The notes: generated by a model not told the origin, from the sequence alone. DNA of 50,682 bases from Pseudorhizobium pelagicum (GCA_000722615.1 JOKI01000007.1:1-50682); one strand, 5' to 3'; shown: positions 16,718 to 28,006, counted from the first letter of the stretch. Numbers and translations: made by a program.

Positions 16718-17602
16718 ATGTCGCGTCAGCCCCAGTTCCAGGCCCCGATGGACCGATTGCTTTCGACGCTCGACCTCGAAAAGCTCGAGGAAAATCTCTA
16801 CCGCGGCCTCAGCCCGCAGGTGGGCTGGCAGCGGGTTTTCGGCGGCCAGGTGATTGCCCAGGCCCTGATGGCGGCGCAGCGGACGGTCGACGGCAACCGC
16901 TTCGTCCACTCCCTGCACGCCTATTTCATGCGTCCCGGCGATCCGGCAGTGCCGATCGTCTATCAGGTGGAGCGCATTCACGACGGATCAAGCTTTGCGA
17001 CCCGCTGGATCGTTGCCATCCAGCATGGACGGCCGATCTTCTCGATGTCGGCCTCCTTCCAGGTGGAGGAAGATGGGTATGACCATCAGGTGCCGATGCC
17101 ACCGGTCACGCCGCCGGAGGACCTGATGGGGGAGAAGGAGTTCGAGGAGCTCTTCCTGGCCCAGGCTCCGGCCGCCGTCCGCAAATACTGGAACCAGGAT
17201 CGGCCGATCGAGATCCGGCCGGTGTCGCTGGTGCATTATCTGACCAAGGAAAAGCTGGAGCCACGGCAGGATATCTGGGTCAGAGCGGTCGGCGAGGTGC
17301 TTCCCGATCGGCACTACCAGTCTTGCGTCCTCGCCTATCTCTCGGACATGACGCTGCTCGACACTTCCCTTTATGCCCATGGGACCTCGATCTTCGATCC
17401 CAAGCTGCAGGTGGCAAGCCTCGACCACGCCATGTGGTTCCACCGGCCCTGTGCTCTGGATGACTGGTTGCTCTACACGCAGGACAGTCCGAGCTCGTCC
17501 GGTTCTCGCGGAATGACACGCGGCAGCCTCTATACGCGCTCCGGGACCCTGATCGCCTCGGTCGCTCAGGAGGGTCTGATCCGGAAACGGGCAGATGAAT
17601 AA
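16718..17602 (+). CDS. tesB: Acyl-CoA thioesterase II
   Basis: 294 residues forming a double hot-dog protein. Key stretches are YRGLSPQVGWQRVFGGQVIAQAL, VHSLHAYFMRPGDP and the second-half LASLDH-type motif VASLDHAMWFHRP, followed by SRGMTRGSLYTRSGTLIASVAQEGLIR, which carries the expected Thr/Gln residues. TesB hydrolyses medium to long acyl-CoA to free acid and CoA in the cytoplasm. The ATG downstream of GGAG is preferred over an in-frame TTG 18 bases earlier. It stands alone and its stop codon lies inside an inverted repeat. Confidence 0.9.
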   Translation: MSRQPQFQAPMDRLLSTLDLEKLEENLYRGLSPQVGWQRVFGGQVIAQALMAAQRTVDGNRFVHSLHAYFMRPGDPAVPIVYQVERIHDGSSFATRWIVAIQHGRPIFSMSASFQVEEDGYDHQVPMPPVTPPEDLMGEKEFEELFLAQAPAAVRKYWNQDRPIEIRPVSLVHYLTKEKLEPRQDIWVRAVGEVLPDRHYQSCVLAYLSDMTLLDTSLYAHGTSIFDPKLQVASLDHAMWFHRPCALDDWLLYTQDSPSSSGSRGMTRGSLYTRSGTLIASVAQEGLIRKRADE

Positions 17603-17625
17603 ATATTCGGCATTTCCGAATATTT
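17601..17625 (+). terminator. Hairpin at the tesB stop codon, probable terminator
   Basis: AAATATTCGG (17601-17610) and CCGAATATTT (17616-17625) form a perfect 10-bp stem with loop CATTT, followed by GCCTCTATTTT. The left arm shares two bases with the tesB stop TAA. The stem is AT-rich, so it may also be a protein site. Confidence 0.55.
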
Positions 17626-17725
17626 GCCTCTATTTTAATCGGCGGGCTGCTTTTTCACTGCCTCAGGTTTAGGCTTTTTCCCAAAAACCTACGTGTTTCA
17701 ATTATTTATTAGTGCATCCCGAATC

Positions 17726-17740
17726 TGGCACGCCCTTTGT
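17726..17740 (+). promoter_or_regulatory. Sigma-54 promoter (-24/-12) of glnK-amtB
   Basis: TGGCACGCCCTTTGT matches the RpoN consensus TGGCAC-N5-TTGCW with one deviation (T for C in the -12 element). It lies 84 bases ahead of glnK, the usual place for NtrC-activated nitrogen-starvation promoters. An imperfect palindrome at 17670-17691 stands 34 bases upstream as a possible activator site. Confidence 0.85.
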
Positions 17741-17766
17741 ATGTAAAGAACCAGTCGCTGTCGTGA

Positions 17767-18162
<396 letters not shown>

Positions 18163-18184
18163 ACGGCTGATTGGGGAGCTACCA

Positions 18185-19546
<1,362 letters not shown>

Positions 19547-19613
19547 TCAAAACACTGGGGCGGCGAAGCTGTCCCAGGGAGATCATCGGGTCCAGTTCTG
19601 GTGGATCACACAG

Positions 19614-19641
19614 CGCCCGGGCGGCCAGCCCGGGCGTTTTT
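19614..19641 (+). terminator. Terminator of glnK-amtB
   Basis: CGCCCGGG and CCCGGGCG form an 8-bp GC stem around a 7-base loop, followed by TTTTT. Confidence 0.85.
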
Positions 19642-19673
19642 GTGCGCTTTTGCGCGTGTCGCGTCGAATGTGG

Positions 19674-19688
19674 TTAAAGCCACGTTAA
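19674..19688 (+). promoter_or_regulatory. CtrA binding box upstream of ftsK
   Basis: TTAA (19674-19677), seven bases, TTAA (19685-19688): an exact match to the full CtrA site TTAA-N7-TTAA of alphaproteobacteria, 90 bases ahead of ftsK. CtrA control of division genes is established in the class; control of this gene is inferred. Confidence 0.65.
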
Positions 19689-19778
19689 CCAACCGCGCGC
19701 TACCTTGCCGCCACGATGGCGACGTGCGTGCTCCTGCGACCGTCACTGTTTTCAGGTGTTTGAACGGCGGGCAGGGTA

Positions 19779-22436
19779 ATGGGCAGAAGCAATTCGGCAG
19801 CGATGGGCAATGGGTCGGCCAAGGCCATGCTGACAGCCTTCATCGTTCGGCAGGCCCTGGCGCTGGCCGGATTTGCGATCTTCCTCGGTCTGGCCCTGGC
19901 CGTTGCTGCGCTGGCCACTTGGAACGTCGCCGATCCGAGCTTTTCCTACGCCACCGATAACCAGCCAACCAATCTGCTCGGGCATGCCGGCGCCGCGTTC
20001 GCCGACCTGATGATGCAGTTCCTGGGGCTCTCGAGCCTCGTCGCGCTGCTGCCGCTGCTGGCCGTCGCGCTGGCGCTGATCTCGGGCCGTAGGTTCAACC
20101 GGCTTCCGGCGCGGCTTGCCGCCTGGGGTGGCGGCACGCTGCTGGCCTCGGCCTCGCTCGGCTGCTTTCCCGCCCCCTTCACCTGGCCGATCCCCAACGG
20201 AATCGGTGGCGTCATCGGCGACATGATCCTGCGGTTTCCCGCCCTCTTCGTCGGCGCCTATCCGACCGGCATGCTGGCGACCATCCTCGGTCTCGTCTTC
20301 GCGGTTCCGGCCGTGTGGCTGCTGCTGTTTGCCTCCGGTCTCGTCGGCGATGCCTTCGAGGACCACGAGGACGAGGAGCGCATGCCTGTCGCGGCGCCCG
20401 CGACCCGCGGTCGCCCGGCTCTCGACGACGAGGAAGACGACGACGACAGCACGTTTGCCGGTTTCCTGGCGCTGGGAGCGCTGGCGCATTACTGGTACAT
20501 CGCCCAGGCCCGCACCCGGCGGCTGCTCGGCATCAAGCGGACCCCGCGCGACACCTTCGACCAGCCCTATGACTTCAACGATGACGAATTCGGGACACTG
20601 AACGAGCCGGTGCGGCCAAAGGCTGCTTCTGCCGGACACCGGGTGGAGCCGTCACTCGATGGTCCGGCCGAAGGTTCGAGCCGCCGCTCCATTGTCGCGC
20701 CACCCATGGCGCATGATGACGACGAGGACGACTTCGACGACGACGTCCGCCCCGCCGGCATCCTGCCGGAGGATGACGACGTGCCCTTCGCCGTGTCGCG
20801 CCCGGCAGCGCCTGCCGGCACCCGGTCTCAGCCGCGGGTCATTGCGCCGCCCCCGCCGCCGAAGCCCAGCGCCCGTGTTGCCCGCGATGCGCAGGGCTCG
20901 TTCATCGATCGGGACGGCTTCCAGCTTCCTTCCGTTCACCTGCTGGCCGAGCCCAAGGCGGTTGCGCGCGACGCGACCCTGTCGGCGGATGTCCTGGAGC
21001 AGAATGCCCGCATGCTGGAAGGCGTGCTGGAGGACTTCGGCGTCAAGGGCGAGATCATCCACGTCCGTCCCGGCCCGGTCGTGACACTCTACGAACTGGA
21101 ACCGGCACCCGGGATCAAGTCGTCGCGGGTCATCGGCCTGGCGGACGACATCGCCCGCTCGATGAGCGCGATCGCCGCCCGCGTCGCCGTCGTTCCGGGG
21201 CGCAATGCGATCGGTATCGAGCTGCCGAACCGTACGCGCGAGACCGTCTATCTGCGCGAGATGATCGGCAGCAAGGATTTCGAGAACAGCAAGGCGAAGC
21301 TCGCCATGGCGCTCGGCAAGACCATCGGCGGCGAGCCGGTGGTGGCGGATCTTTCCAAGATGCCGCATCTTCTGGTCGCCGGTACCACCGGCTCCGGCAA
21401 GTCGGTCGCCATCAACACCATGATCCTCTCGCTTCTCTATCGCTATACGCCCGAGAAGTGCCGACTGATCATGATCGATCCGAAGATGCTCGAACTCTCG
21501 GTCTACGACGGCATTCCGCACCTCCTCTCGCCCGTCGTGACCGACCCGAAGAAGGCTGTGGTCGCGCTCAAGTGGACCGTGCGCGAGATGGAGGAGCGCT
21601 ACAAGAAGATGTCTAAGATTGGCGTGCGCAACATCGACGGCTTCAACAGCCGCGTTGAGCAGGCCATTGCCAAGGGCGAGGTGCTGACCCGCACGGTGCA
21701 GACCGGCTTCGACCGCCAGACGGGCGAGGCGATGTACGAGACCGAGGAATTCGATCTGCAGCCGATTCCCTATATCGTCGTTATAATCGACGAGATGGCC
21801 GACCTGATGATGGTCGCCGGCAAGGATATCGAAGGCGCCGTCCAGCGCCTGGCGCAGATGGCCCGAGCGGCGGGCATCCATGTCATCATGGCAACCCAGC
21901 GTCCGTCCGTCGATGTCATCACCGGCACGATCAAGGCGAACTTCCCGACCCGCATCTCCTTCCAGGTCACCTCGAAGATCGACAGCCGGACGATCCTCGG
22001 CGAACAGGGCGCCGAGCAGCTGCTCGGCATGGGCGACATGCTCTACATGGCCGGAGGCGGCCGCATCCAGCGCGTCCACGGTCCGTTCGTTTCCGATACC
22101 GAAGTCGAGGAGATCGTCGCCTATCTGAAAACCCAGGGCTCACCGCAATATCTGGAGGCGATCACGGCGGACGACGATGACGAGAACGATGGCGGCGGCC
22201 CGGCCGGCACGTCCAATCTGTCGGATTCCGAAGACCCGTACGACCAGGCGGTCGCGATCGTGCTGCGCGACGGAAAGGCGTCGACCTCCTATATCCAGCG
22301 GCGGCTCGGCATCGGGTACAACCGTGCGGCGTCGCTGATCGAGCGGATGGAGAAGGAAGGGTTGATCGGCGCGGCCAACCACGCCGGAAAGCGCGAAATC
22401 CTCGTGCCCACGGAGAGCGACATCCTGGAACGCTAA
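19779..22436 (+). CDS. ftsK: DNA translocase FtsK
   Basis: 885 residues. The N-terminal 190 residues hold four membrane segments that anchor the protein at the septum. An acidic, low-complexity linker (about 200-370) follows, then the RecA-like motor with Walker [16 protein letters not shown] and Walker [14 protein letters not shown], and the C-terminal winged-helix gamma domain ([44 protein letters not shown]) that reads KOPS and activates XerD. FtsK pumps the chromosome termini through the closing septum. The protein is complete. An upstream CtrA box suggests timing to the cell cycle. Confidence 0.95.
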   Translation: MGRSNSAAMGNGSAKAMLTAFIVRQALALAGFAIFLGLALAVAALATWNVADPSFSYATDNQPTNLLGHAGAAFADLMMQFLGLSSLVALLPLLAVALALISGRRFNRLPARLAAWGGGTLLASASLGCFPAPFTWPIPNGIGGVIGDMILRFPALFVGAYPTGMLATILGLVFAVPAVWLLLFASGLVGDAFEDHEDEERMPVAAPATRGRPALDDEEDDDDSTFAGFLALGALAHYWYIAQARTRRLLGIKRTPRDTFDQPYDFNDDEFGTLNEPVRPKAASAGHRVEPSLDGPAEGSSRRSIVAPPMAHDDDEDDFDDDVRPAGILPEDDDVPFAVSRPAAPAGTRSQPRVIAPPPPPKPSARVARDAQGSFIDRDGFQLPSVHLLAEPKAVARDATLSADVLEQNARMLEGVLEDFGVKGEIIHVRPGPVVTLYELEPAPGIKSSRVIGLADDIARSMSAIAARVAVVPGRNAIGIELPNRTRETVYLREMIGSKDFENSKAKLAMALGKTIGGEPVVADLSKMPHLLVAGTTGSGKSVAINTMILSLLYRYTPEKCRLIMIDPKMLELSVYDGIPHLLSPVVTDPKKAVVALKWTVREMEERYKKMSKIGVRNIDGFNSRVEQAIAKGEVLTRTVQTGFDRQTGEAMYETEEFDLQPIPYIVVIIDEMADLMMVAGKDIEGAVQRLAQMARAAGIHVIMATQRPSVDVITGTIKANFPTRISFQVTSKIDSRTILGEQGAEQLLGMGDMLYMAGGGRIQRVHGPFVSDTEVEEIVAYLKTQGSPQYLEAITADDDDENDGGGPAGTSNLSDSEDPYDQAVAIVLRDGKASTSYIQRRLGIGYNRAASLIERMEKEGLIGAANHAGKREILVPTESDILER

Positions 22437-22507
22437 ATGCGCATTGCGCGTTGGCCATCAAGCTGCCGCGTTTTGTTTCCACGAAGCGGTGAAGGAGACA
22501 GAAGACG

Positions 22508-23155
22508 ATGATGAAAAAGACTGCCAACTCTGCCTGGACGGGCTCCCTCAGCCGCCGAGGCTTTTCCCTCGGCCTGATCGGCCTTGCGGCCTCTGCCGCG
22601 CTGCCGGCCCCGGTATTTGCGCAGGCCGCATCGCCTGCAGCGCAAAGGATCGCCGACCATTTTTCGTCCGTCAAGACGATGATGGGCGAGTTCGTCCAGT
22701 TTGGACCCCGCGGTGAGCAGACGGGCGGCAAGTTCTTCATCGAGCGGCCTGGCAAGCTCCGTTTCAATTTCGAAGACCCGTCGCCGATCCGCGTCATCGC
22801 CGACGGAGCCAATGTGGTCATCGGAAACACGAAGCTGAAGACCTGGGACCTCTACCCGCTGTCGAAGACGCCCCTCAGCCTGCTCCTGGCGGAGCGGATC
22901 GACCTGTCCGACGAAACGGTCAGAAGCGTTCGCGAAGAGCCGGATCTGACCACGATCGTGCTGGGCAACCGGACCATCTTCGGCGATTCCACCATCACCA
23001 TGATGTTCGATTCCAAGACCTTTGAGCTGCGCCAGTGGACGATCACCGATGCGCAGAACAAGGACACGTCGGTGATGATCTACAACGTCAAGAACGGTGT
23101 CGGCTTCGATGAGCGGGTGTTCCGTATCCCTTACGACGAAGTTCGCAAGATCTAG
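22508..23155 (+). CDS. Outer-membrane lipoprotein carrier LolA-like protein
   Basis: 215 residues. The signal peptide contains an SRRGFSLGL motif before a hydrophobic stretch ending VFAQA, so export may use Tat or Sec. The mature domain has the LolA-like order: IADHFSSVKTMMGEFVQFGPRGEQTGGKFFIERPGKLRFNFE, then a VIADGANVVIGN strand and YPLSKTPLSLLLA. LolA ferries lipoproteins across the periplasm; proteins of this shape in alphaproteobacteria are usually annotated as LolA or LolA-like carriers. Located 71 bases after ftsK, as in many genomes (ftsK-lolA), and closed by a terminator. Confidence 0.85.
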   Translation: MMKKTANSAWTGSLSRRGFSLGLIGLAASAALPAPVFAQAASPAAQRIADHFSSVKTMMGEFVQFGPRGEQTGGKFFIERPGKLRFNFEDPSPIRVIADGANVVIGNTKLKTWDLYPLSKTPLSLLLAERIDLSDETVRSVREEPDLTTIVLGNRTIFGDSTITMMFDSKTFELRQWTITDAQNKDTSVMIYNVKNGVGFDERVFRIPYDEVRKI

Positions 23156-23171
23156 CCACACATGAACCGGC

Positions 23172-23197
23172 AAGGGACCCGCGCGGGTCCCTTTTTT
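23172..23197 (+). terminator. Terminator after the lolA-like gene
   Basis: AAGGGACCC, GCGC loop, GGGTCCCTT, then a T-run: a perfect 9-bp stem 17 bases after the stop codon. Confidence 0.9.
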
Positions 23198-23253
23198 GCT
23201 TCACCAGCCGCGCAAAATTGCCTACACCTCCGGCACCTGCCTGAGGACCCTGC

Positions 23254-24057
23254 ATGACATTCTCCATCACCACCTGGAACATCAATTCGGTGCGGCTGCG
23301 TATGCCCATCGTCCAGCAGTTCATTGTCCGCCACCAGCCAGACATCCTGTGCCTTCAGGAGATCAAGTGCCAGGAGCACGAGTTCCCGCTGCAGCCGCTC
23401 AAGGATCTGGGATACCAGCACATCATCATCCACGGGCAGAAGGGCTATCACGGCGTCGCCATCGCGTCGCGCGTGCCGCTGACCGAAGACCAGCGGCAGA
23501 ATTACTGTGGCGTCGGCGATGCCCGCCATATCTCGGCGATCTTCGAGCGCGGCTCGCGTCGGATCCGGATCCACAATTTCTATGTGCCGGCCGGCGGCGA
23601 CGAGCCGGATCGCGCGATCAACCCGAAGTTCGGACACAAGCTGGATTTCGTGGAGGAGATGAAAGCGCTGAAGGCGGATGCCATGCCCGGCATTGCCTCG
23701 ATCCTGGTCGGCGACCTCAACATCGCGCCGCTCGAACACGACGTCTGGTCGCACAAGAAGATGCTGAAGGTTGTCAGCCACACGCCTGTGGAAACGGAGG
23801 GTATGCTGGAGATCATGGCGAAGGGAAACTGGCTGGACCTTATGCGCCAGCATGTGCCGGACGAGGAGAAGCTCTACACCTGGTGGAGCTACCGCGCCAA
23901 GGACTGGGAGGCTGCCGATCGCGGTCGGCGGCTCGACCACATCTGGTCATCACACGATCTCGGGCCATTTCTCGATCGCATCGATGTCCTGAAGGAAGCG
24001 CGTGGCTGGAACCAACCATCGGATCACGTTCCGGTAACGGCGGTATTCAAGTTCTAG
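23254..24057 (+). CDS. xthA: Exodeoxyribonuclease III (AP endonuclease)
   Basis: 267 residues, EEP-fold DNA repair nuclease. Catalytic pieces are visible in order: TWNINSVRLR (Asn), DILCLQEIKC with the metal-binding Glu36, GYHGVAI, NFYVPAGGDEPDR, the GDLNIAP motif, RLDHIWSS and the C-terminal SDHVPV histidine. It incises at abasic sites and degrades 3' ends during base excision repair. Ribosome site GAGGA lies 6 bases before ATG. It stands between terminator hairpins, so it is probably a single-gene unit. Confidence 0.9.
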   Translation: MTFSITTWNINSVRLRMPIVQQFIVRHQPDILCLQEIKCQEHEFPLQPLKDLGYQHIIIHGQKGYHGVAIASRVPLTEDQRQNYCGVGDARHISAIFERGSRRIRIHNFYVPAGGDEPDRAINPKFGHKLDFVEEMKALKADAMPGIASILVGDLNIAPLEHDVWSHKKMLKVVSHTPVETEGMLEIMAKGNWLDLMRQHVPDEEKLYTWWSYRAKDWEAADRGRRLDHIWSSHDLGPFLDRIDVLKEARGWNQPSDHVPVTAVFKF

Positions 24058-24061
24058 GTCG

Positions 24062-24091
24062 GCAAGGCCGGTCTAGCTGAACCGGCCTTGC
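24062..24091. terminator. Shared hairpin between convergent xthA and cNMP-binding gene
   Basis: GCAAGGCCGGT and ACCGGCCTTGC give a perfect 11-bp stem with an 8-base loop. It begins 4 bases after the xthA stop and covers the stop of the opposing gene. There is no strong T-run on either side, so termination efficiency is uncertain. Confidence 0.55.
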
Positions 24092-24528
24092 ATCCCGGCG
24101 GCAGCGCTGGCCAAGGCGACGATATTGTCGCGAATGCGGCTCTCCACCAGCTGCCCCACCCGTGGATATTCCTCCAGCAGCCGGTGAAACAGGCTGCGGG
24201 TGATGCGCAGGACTTCGGAGTCCTCCAGCGCGATGGCGGTGTATTTGCGCTCGACCATGGTCACCAGCGCCAGCTCGGAGAGTAGCGTGCCTGGCGTTGC
24301 GACCGTATCGAGCCGAGTGGCTCCCTCCCTTGTCGAGACGACAAGCTCGAACGCGCCTTTCGATACGATGAAGGCGGATTCCGCCGGCGAGGCTTCGCGA
24401 AACAGCTCCTGCCCGGCGGCCACTCCCCGCCGTTCCGCCCCAAAGGCGAGCAGCCGCAGCTGGTCCTCGTTCAATTCCCGGAACAGGGGCACCTGGGAGA
24501 AGAGGCGGATGTCATCTTTGAGGGACAT
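24073..24528 (-). CDS. Cyclic nucleotide-binding domain protein
   Basis: 151 residues forming one cNMP-binding (CRP-like) domain: VPLFRELNEDQLRLLAFGAERRGVAAGQELFREASPAESAFIVSKGAFELVV, then the phosphate-binding cassette area GTLLSELALVTMVERKYTAIALEDSEVLRI. The cassette lacks the classic RSA arginine, so binding of cAMP is doubtful. There is no helix-turn-helix, so it is not a transcription factor by itself. It starts 8 bases after the response-regulator stop, so the two are likely co-transcribed. Confidence 0.8.
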   Translation of the reverse strand: MSLKDDIRLFSQVPLFRELNEDQLRLLAFGAERRGVAAGQELFREASPAESAFIVSKGAFELVVSTREGATRLDTVATPGTLLSELALVTMVERKYTAIALEDSEVLRITRSLFHRLLEEYPRVGQLVESRIRDNIVALASAAAGMQGRFS

Positions 24529-24536
24529 GGGGCGGC

Positions 24537-25220
24537 CTAGGGTACGATCTTGTAGCCGCCGTTCTCGGTCACGAGAATTTCGGCACTGGACGGGTCTCGC
24601 TCGATCTTCTGGCGAAGCCGGTAGACATGGGTTTCGAGCGTATGGGTGGTGACGCCGGAGTTGTAGCCCCAGACCTCTTCGAGAAGGACATCGCGGGTGA
24701 CGACCTTCTGGTCGGCCCGGTAGAGGTAACGGATTATGGCCGACTCCTTTTCCGTCAGGCGGATCTTCTTGCCATCGGCCGTCGTCAGAAGCTTCTGGCT
24801 GGGCTTGAAGATGTAGGGGCCGACGGTGAAGGTGGCATCCTCGCTCTGCTCGTACTGGCGAAGCTGTGCGCGGATGCGGGCGAGCAGCACCGCGAAGCGA
24901 AATGGCTTGGTGATATAGTCGTTGGCGCCCGCCTCGAGGCCGAGGATCGTGTCGGAATCGGTGTCATGCCCGGTCAGCATGATGATCGGCGCCTTGAAGC
25001 CGTTCTTGCGCAGAAGCTTGACGGCCTCCCGGCCATCCATGTCCGGCAGTCCCACGTCCATGATCAGCAGATCCACCTGAGTGGCCTTCGCCACCTGCAT
25101 TGCCTTGGTGGCGTTCGCCTCCTGCAACAGCGAGAACTCTTCATAGAGCGACAGCTGCTCCATCAGCGTTTCGCGCAGATCGTCGTCGTCATCCACCAGC
25201 AATATCGTGCGAGCTGCCAT
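24537..25220 (-). CDS. OmpR-family response regulator
   Basis: 227 residues from the ATG before AARTILLVDDDDDLRETLMEQL; the upstream in-frame extension is not protein-like. The receiver has the acidic triad DDDDD, the phosphoacceptor Asp in LLIMDVGLPDMDG, Thr in MLTGHD and Lys in YITKPF. The winged helix ends IRLTEKESAIIRYLYRADQKVVTRDVLLEEVWGYNSGVTTHTLETHVYRLRQKIE. No sensor kinase lies next to it, so it is an orphan regulator; its kinase and targets cannot be read here. Confidence 0.9.
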   Translation of the reverse strand: MAARTILLVDDDDDLRETLMEQLSLYEEFSLLQEANATKAMQVAKATQVDLLIMDVGLPDMDGREAVKLLRKNGFKAPIIMLTGHDTDSDTILGLEAGANDYITKPFRFAVLLARIRAQLRQYEQSEDATFTVGPYIFKPSQKLLTTADGKKIRLTEKESAIIRYLYRADQKVVTRDVLLEEVWGYNSGVTTHTLETHVYRLRQKIERDPSSAEILVTENGGYKIVP

Positions 25221-25358
25221 ATGTTCTTGCCTCTTGTTTTGCCTCGCCCATACCTCGTCTACGACGTGAGCGGGCAATTGGTTCAGGCACTTGATCTAAG
25301 TGGTATCGTGCTATGATTTCAAACCAAATCATCTTTAAAGCAACAACTCGTGAGGAAA

Positions 25359-25907
25359 ATGGCGAATTTACGCAGATCGCCGGGTAAATCGAAAGTTGTG
25401 GTCACCGTTCGGTCCGCCCCCGGCAATGCCTGCCGCGGCATCGTCTCCTTCGGCGGCATCACGGTTCCGGCAGCGCTCGGTCGCTCCGGCCGCACGGCCC
25501 TGAAGCGGGAAGGCGACGGCGCCACGCCGATTGCCGTGATGAGACTGCTGTACGGTTTTACCCGTGGGGATCGCGTCCAGGCGCTGCGGACGTCCCTGCC
25601 GATGAGGCGCATCTCCCGCGACATGCTCTGGTGTGACCAGCCGGAGCACCCAAGCTATAACCGGCTGGTGCGTGCTCCGTTCCGATCAAGCCACGAAGAC
25701 ATGATGCGCCAGGACGGGCTCTACGACATCTGCCTCGTTCTCGACTGGAACATCACCTCGCGCCGCCGCTACCGCGGCTCGGCCATCTTTTTTCACCTGA
25801 TCAAGCCGGGCTATCCGCCGACGGCGGGCTGCGTCGCGATCAGTCTCAAGGACATGCGGCGGCTGATCCCCTTCCTGCGCCGCGGAACGATCGTGCGGGT
25901 GCTTTAG
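25359..25907 (+). CDS. L,D-transpeptidase (YkuD) family protein
   Basis: 182 residues. The YkuD catalytic signature is seen as FHLIKPGYPPTAGCVAISLKDMRRL, with the histidine and the nucleophilic cysteine. The N-terminal half (GIVSFGGITVPAALGRSGRTALKREGDGATPIAVMRLLYGF) fits the substrate-side strands of the small stand-alone class. No clear signal peptide is visible, so export is uncertain; the variant is the short form found widely in Rhizobiales. Such enzymes form 3-3 peptidoglycan crosslinks or attach lipoproteins. ATG 25359 is used; a GTG 9 bases earlier lacks a ribosome site. Confidence 0.8.
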   Translation: MANLRRSPGKSKVVVTVRSAPGNACRGIVSFGGITVPAALGRSGRTALKREGDGATPIAVMRLLYGFTRGDRVQALRTSLPMRRISRDMLWCDQPEHPSYNRLVRAPFRSSHEDMMRQDGLYDICLVLDWNITSRRRYRGSAIFFHLIKPGYPPTAGCVAISLKDMRRLIPFLRRGTIVRVL

Positions 25908-25996
25908 GAGGCCGATCAGGCTGAGGTGTCGCATAGCCGTAATGGTAGGGTCCTAGTGTCGGCTGGTAGATCCAAACCCCTCAGCAGGAGGCTGCC

Positions 25997-27985
25997 ATGA
26001 CCGACGAACACTGTCCGAAGATGTTCCCGACCACCCAGTTGGAAGAGGCGGATGGGGACGGCCATAATTCCAGCGCCAACGCCACAATGGGCGAAATCAT
26101 CAGCCGCCGTTTCTCGCGCCGCAACTTTCTGCAGGGCTCGCTGGCCGTTTCCGCGATCGCCGCGACCGTCAGCCCGCTTGCCCTGATGACCGCCGAAAAG
26201 GCGAGAGCCGCCGGTGGTTCGGCCTTCTCCTTCACGGAAGTGGAAGCCGGTGTCGACGCCAACCATCACGTGGCGGAAGGCTATGACGCCGACGTGCTGC
26301 TGCGCTGGGGCGATCCGCTGTTCGCCGATGCGCCCGAGTTTGACCCGACCAACCAGACTGCGGAGGCCCAGGCCAGGCAGTTCGGCTACAACAACGATTA
26401 CGTCGGCTTCATTCCGCTCGATGGCGCCGCCGATCACGGGCTGCTGGTGGTCAACCACGAATACACCAACCCGCACCTGATGTTCCCGGGCCTCGTCACC
26501 CTCGTCGACGGCAAGGTCGAGCAAGGCCCGCTCAGCAAGGATCAGGTCGATGTCGAGATGGCGGCCCATGGCGGCACCATCGTCGAGATCCGCCGCGTGG
26601 ACGGCAAGTGGCAGGTGGTCCGCGATGGCGCCAACAACCGCCGCATCACCGTCAACACCGAGATGCAGATCACCGGTCCGGCGGCCGGCCATGACCGCCT
26701 GAAAACCGCAGCCGACGCGACTGGAACCCAGGTCATCGGCACGCTCAACAACTGCGCCGGCGGCGTGACCCCCTGGGGCACCTACATCATGGCCGAGGAG
26801 AACTTCCACGGCTACTTCATGGGCGAATTGCCGGCCGATCATCCGGAAGCCGTCAACTACGAGCGCTACGGCGTGCCGGAGGGTAGCTACGAGTGGGGCC
26901 GCTTCTACGACCGCTTCGATGTTTCCAAGGAGCCGAACGAGCCGAACCGCTTCGGCTGGGTCGTCGAGGTCGATGCCATGGATCCGACCTCGACGCCGAA
27001 GAAGCGCACCGCGCTCGGCCGCACCAAGCACGAAGGCGCCGAATCCATCGTCGCGAAAAACGGCAAGGTCGTCTTCTATCTCGGCGATGACGAGCGGTTC
27101 GACTATGTCTACAAGTTCGTGACCGACGGGACCTATAATCCTGACGATCGCGCCGCCAACATGGATCTGCTCGACGCCGGCACACTCTATGTGGCGAAGT
27201 TCGAGGAAGACGGCACCATGGAATGGTTGCCGCTCGTCCACGGCCAGGGCCCGCTGACGGAAGCGAACGGTTTCGCCAGCCAGGCGGACGTGCTCATCGA
27301 GACGCGTCGCGCCGGCGACGTTCTCGGCGCCACCAAGATGGACCGCCCCGAGGACGTCGAGCCGAACGGCGTCAACGGCAAGGTCTACGTGATGCTGACC
27401 AACAACACCAAGCGCAAGGCGGATCAGGTCAATGCCGCCAACCCGCGCGCGGAGAACGCCTTCGGTCACATCATCGAGATCTCGGAAGCCGAGGGCGATT
27501 TCGCGGCCACCTCCGGCACCTGGGAGGTGCTGCTGAAATGCGGTGATCCTTCGGTTGCCGAAGTGGGCGCCACCTTCTCGACGGAAACGACGAAGAACGG
27601 CTGGTTCGGCATGCCTGACAACTGCGCCGTCGATTCCGCAGGCCGCCTGTGGGTCTCGACCGACGGCAACAGCAACAAGGCGACCGGCCGCACCGATGGT
27701 CTCTGGGCCGTCGATACGGAGGGCGATGCCCGCGCCACCTCGAAGCTCTTCTTCCGCGTGCCGGTGGGTGCAGAAATGTGCGGCCCGCTGTTCACCCCTG
27801 ACGACGAGACGGCCTTCGTTGCCGTCCAGCATCCGGCAGACGGCGGCGAGGACTGGGATGGTCATGGCCGTCCGTCCTACTACGAGGACCTGTCGACCCG
27901 CTGGCCGGACTTCAAGGACGACATGCCGGTGCGGCCGTCGGTTCTGGCCATCACCAAGGTTGGTGGCGGCAAGATCGCCGTCTGA
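25997..27985 (+). CDS. PhoX-family phosphatase (DUF839), Tat-exported
   Basis: 662 residues with a long n-region and a twin-arginine signal (SRRFSRRNFLQGSLAVSAIAA, about 36-56), so a folded metalloprotein is exported to the periplasm. The body is the DUF839/PhoX beta-propeller (VVNHEYTNPHLMFPG, NNCAGGVTPWGTYIMAEENFHGYF, GRTKHEGAESIV, FVAVQHPADGG). PhoX enzymes are Ca/Fe-dependent alkaline phosphatases releasing phosphate from organic esters. An AGGAG ribosome site is 6 bases before ATG. No Pho box was identified by eye. Phosphatase activity is likely; some DUF839 members have no proven substrate. Confidence 0.85.
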   Translation: MTDEHCPKMFPTTQLEEADGDGHNSSANATMGEIISRRFSRRNFLQGSLAVSAIAATVSPLALMTAEKARAAGGSAFSFTEVEAGVDANHHVAEGYDADVLLRWGDPLFADAPEFDPTNQTAEAQARQFGYNNDYVGFIPLDGAADHGLLVVNHEYTNPHLMFPGLVTLVDGKVEQGPLSKDQVDVEMAAHGGTIVEIRRVDGKWQVVRDGANNRRITVNTEMQITGPAAGHDRLKTAADATGTQVIGTLNNCAGGVTPWGTYIMAEENFHGYFMGELPADHPEAVNYERYGVPEGSYEWGRFYDRFDVSKEPNEPNRFGWVVEVDAMDPTSTPKKRTALGRTKHEGAESIVAKNGKVVFYLGDDERFDYVYKFVTDGTYNPDDRAANMDLLDAGTLYVAKFEEDGTMEWLPLVHGQGPLTEANGFASQADVLIETRRAGDVLGATKMDRPEDVEPNGVNGKVYVMLTNNTKRKADQVNAANPRAENAFGHIIEISEAEGDFAATSGTWEVLLKCGDPSVAEVGATFSTETTKNGWFGMPDNCAVDSAGRLWVSTDGNSNKATGRTDGLWAVDTEGDARATSKLFFRVPVGAEMCGPLFTPDDETAFVAVQHPADGGEDWDGHGRPSYYEDLSTRWPDFKDDMPVRPSVLAITKVGGGKIAV

Positions 27986-28006
27986 TCCGCGAACGACGCA
28001 GAAAAC

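Noticed and set aside
20652..22079. 475-residue open frame opposite ftsK
   Set aside because: Antisense of the FtsK motor domain; composition is that of complementary high-GC codons.
25916..27865. 649-residue open frame opposite phoX
   Set aside because: The longest shadow in the window, but phoX has a Tat signal, ribosome site and family motifs, and the antisense frame has none.
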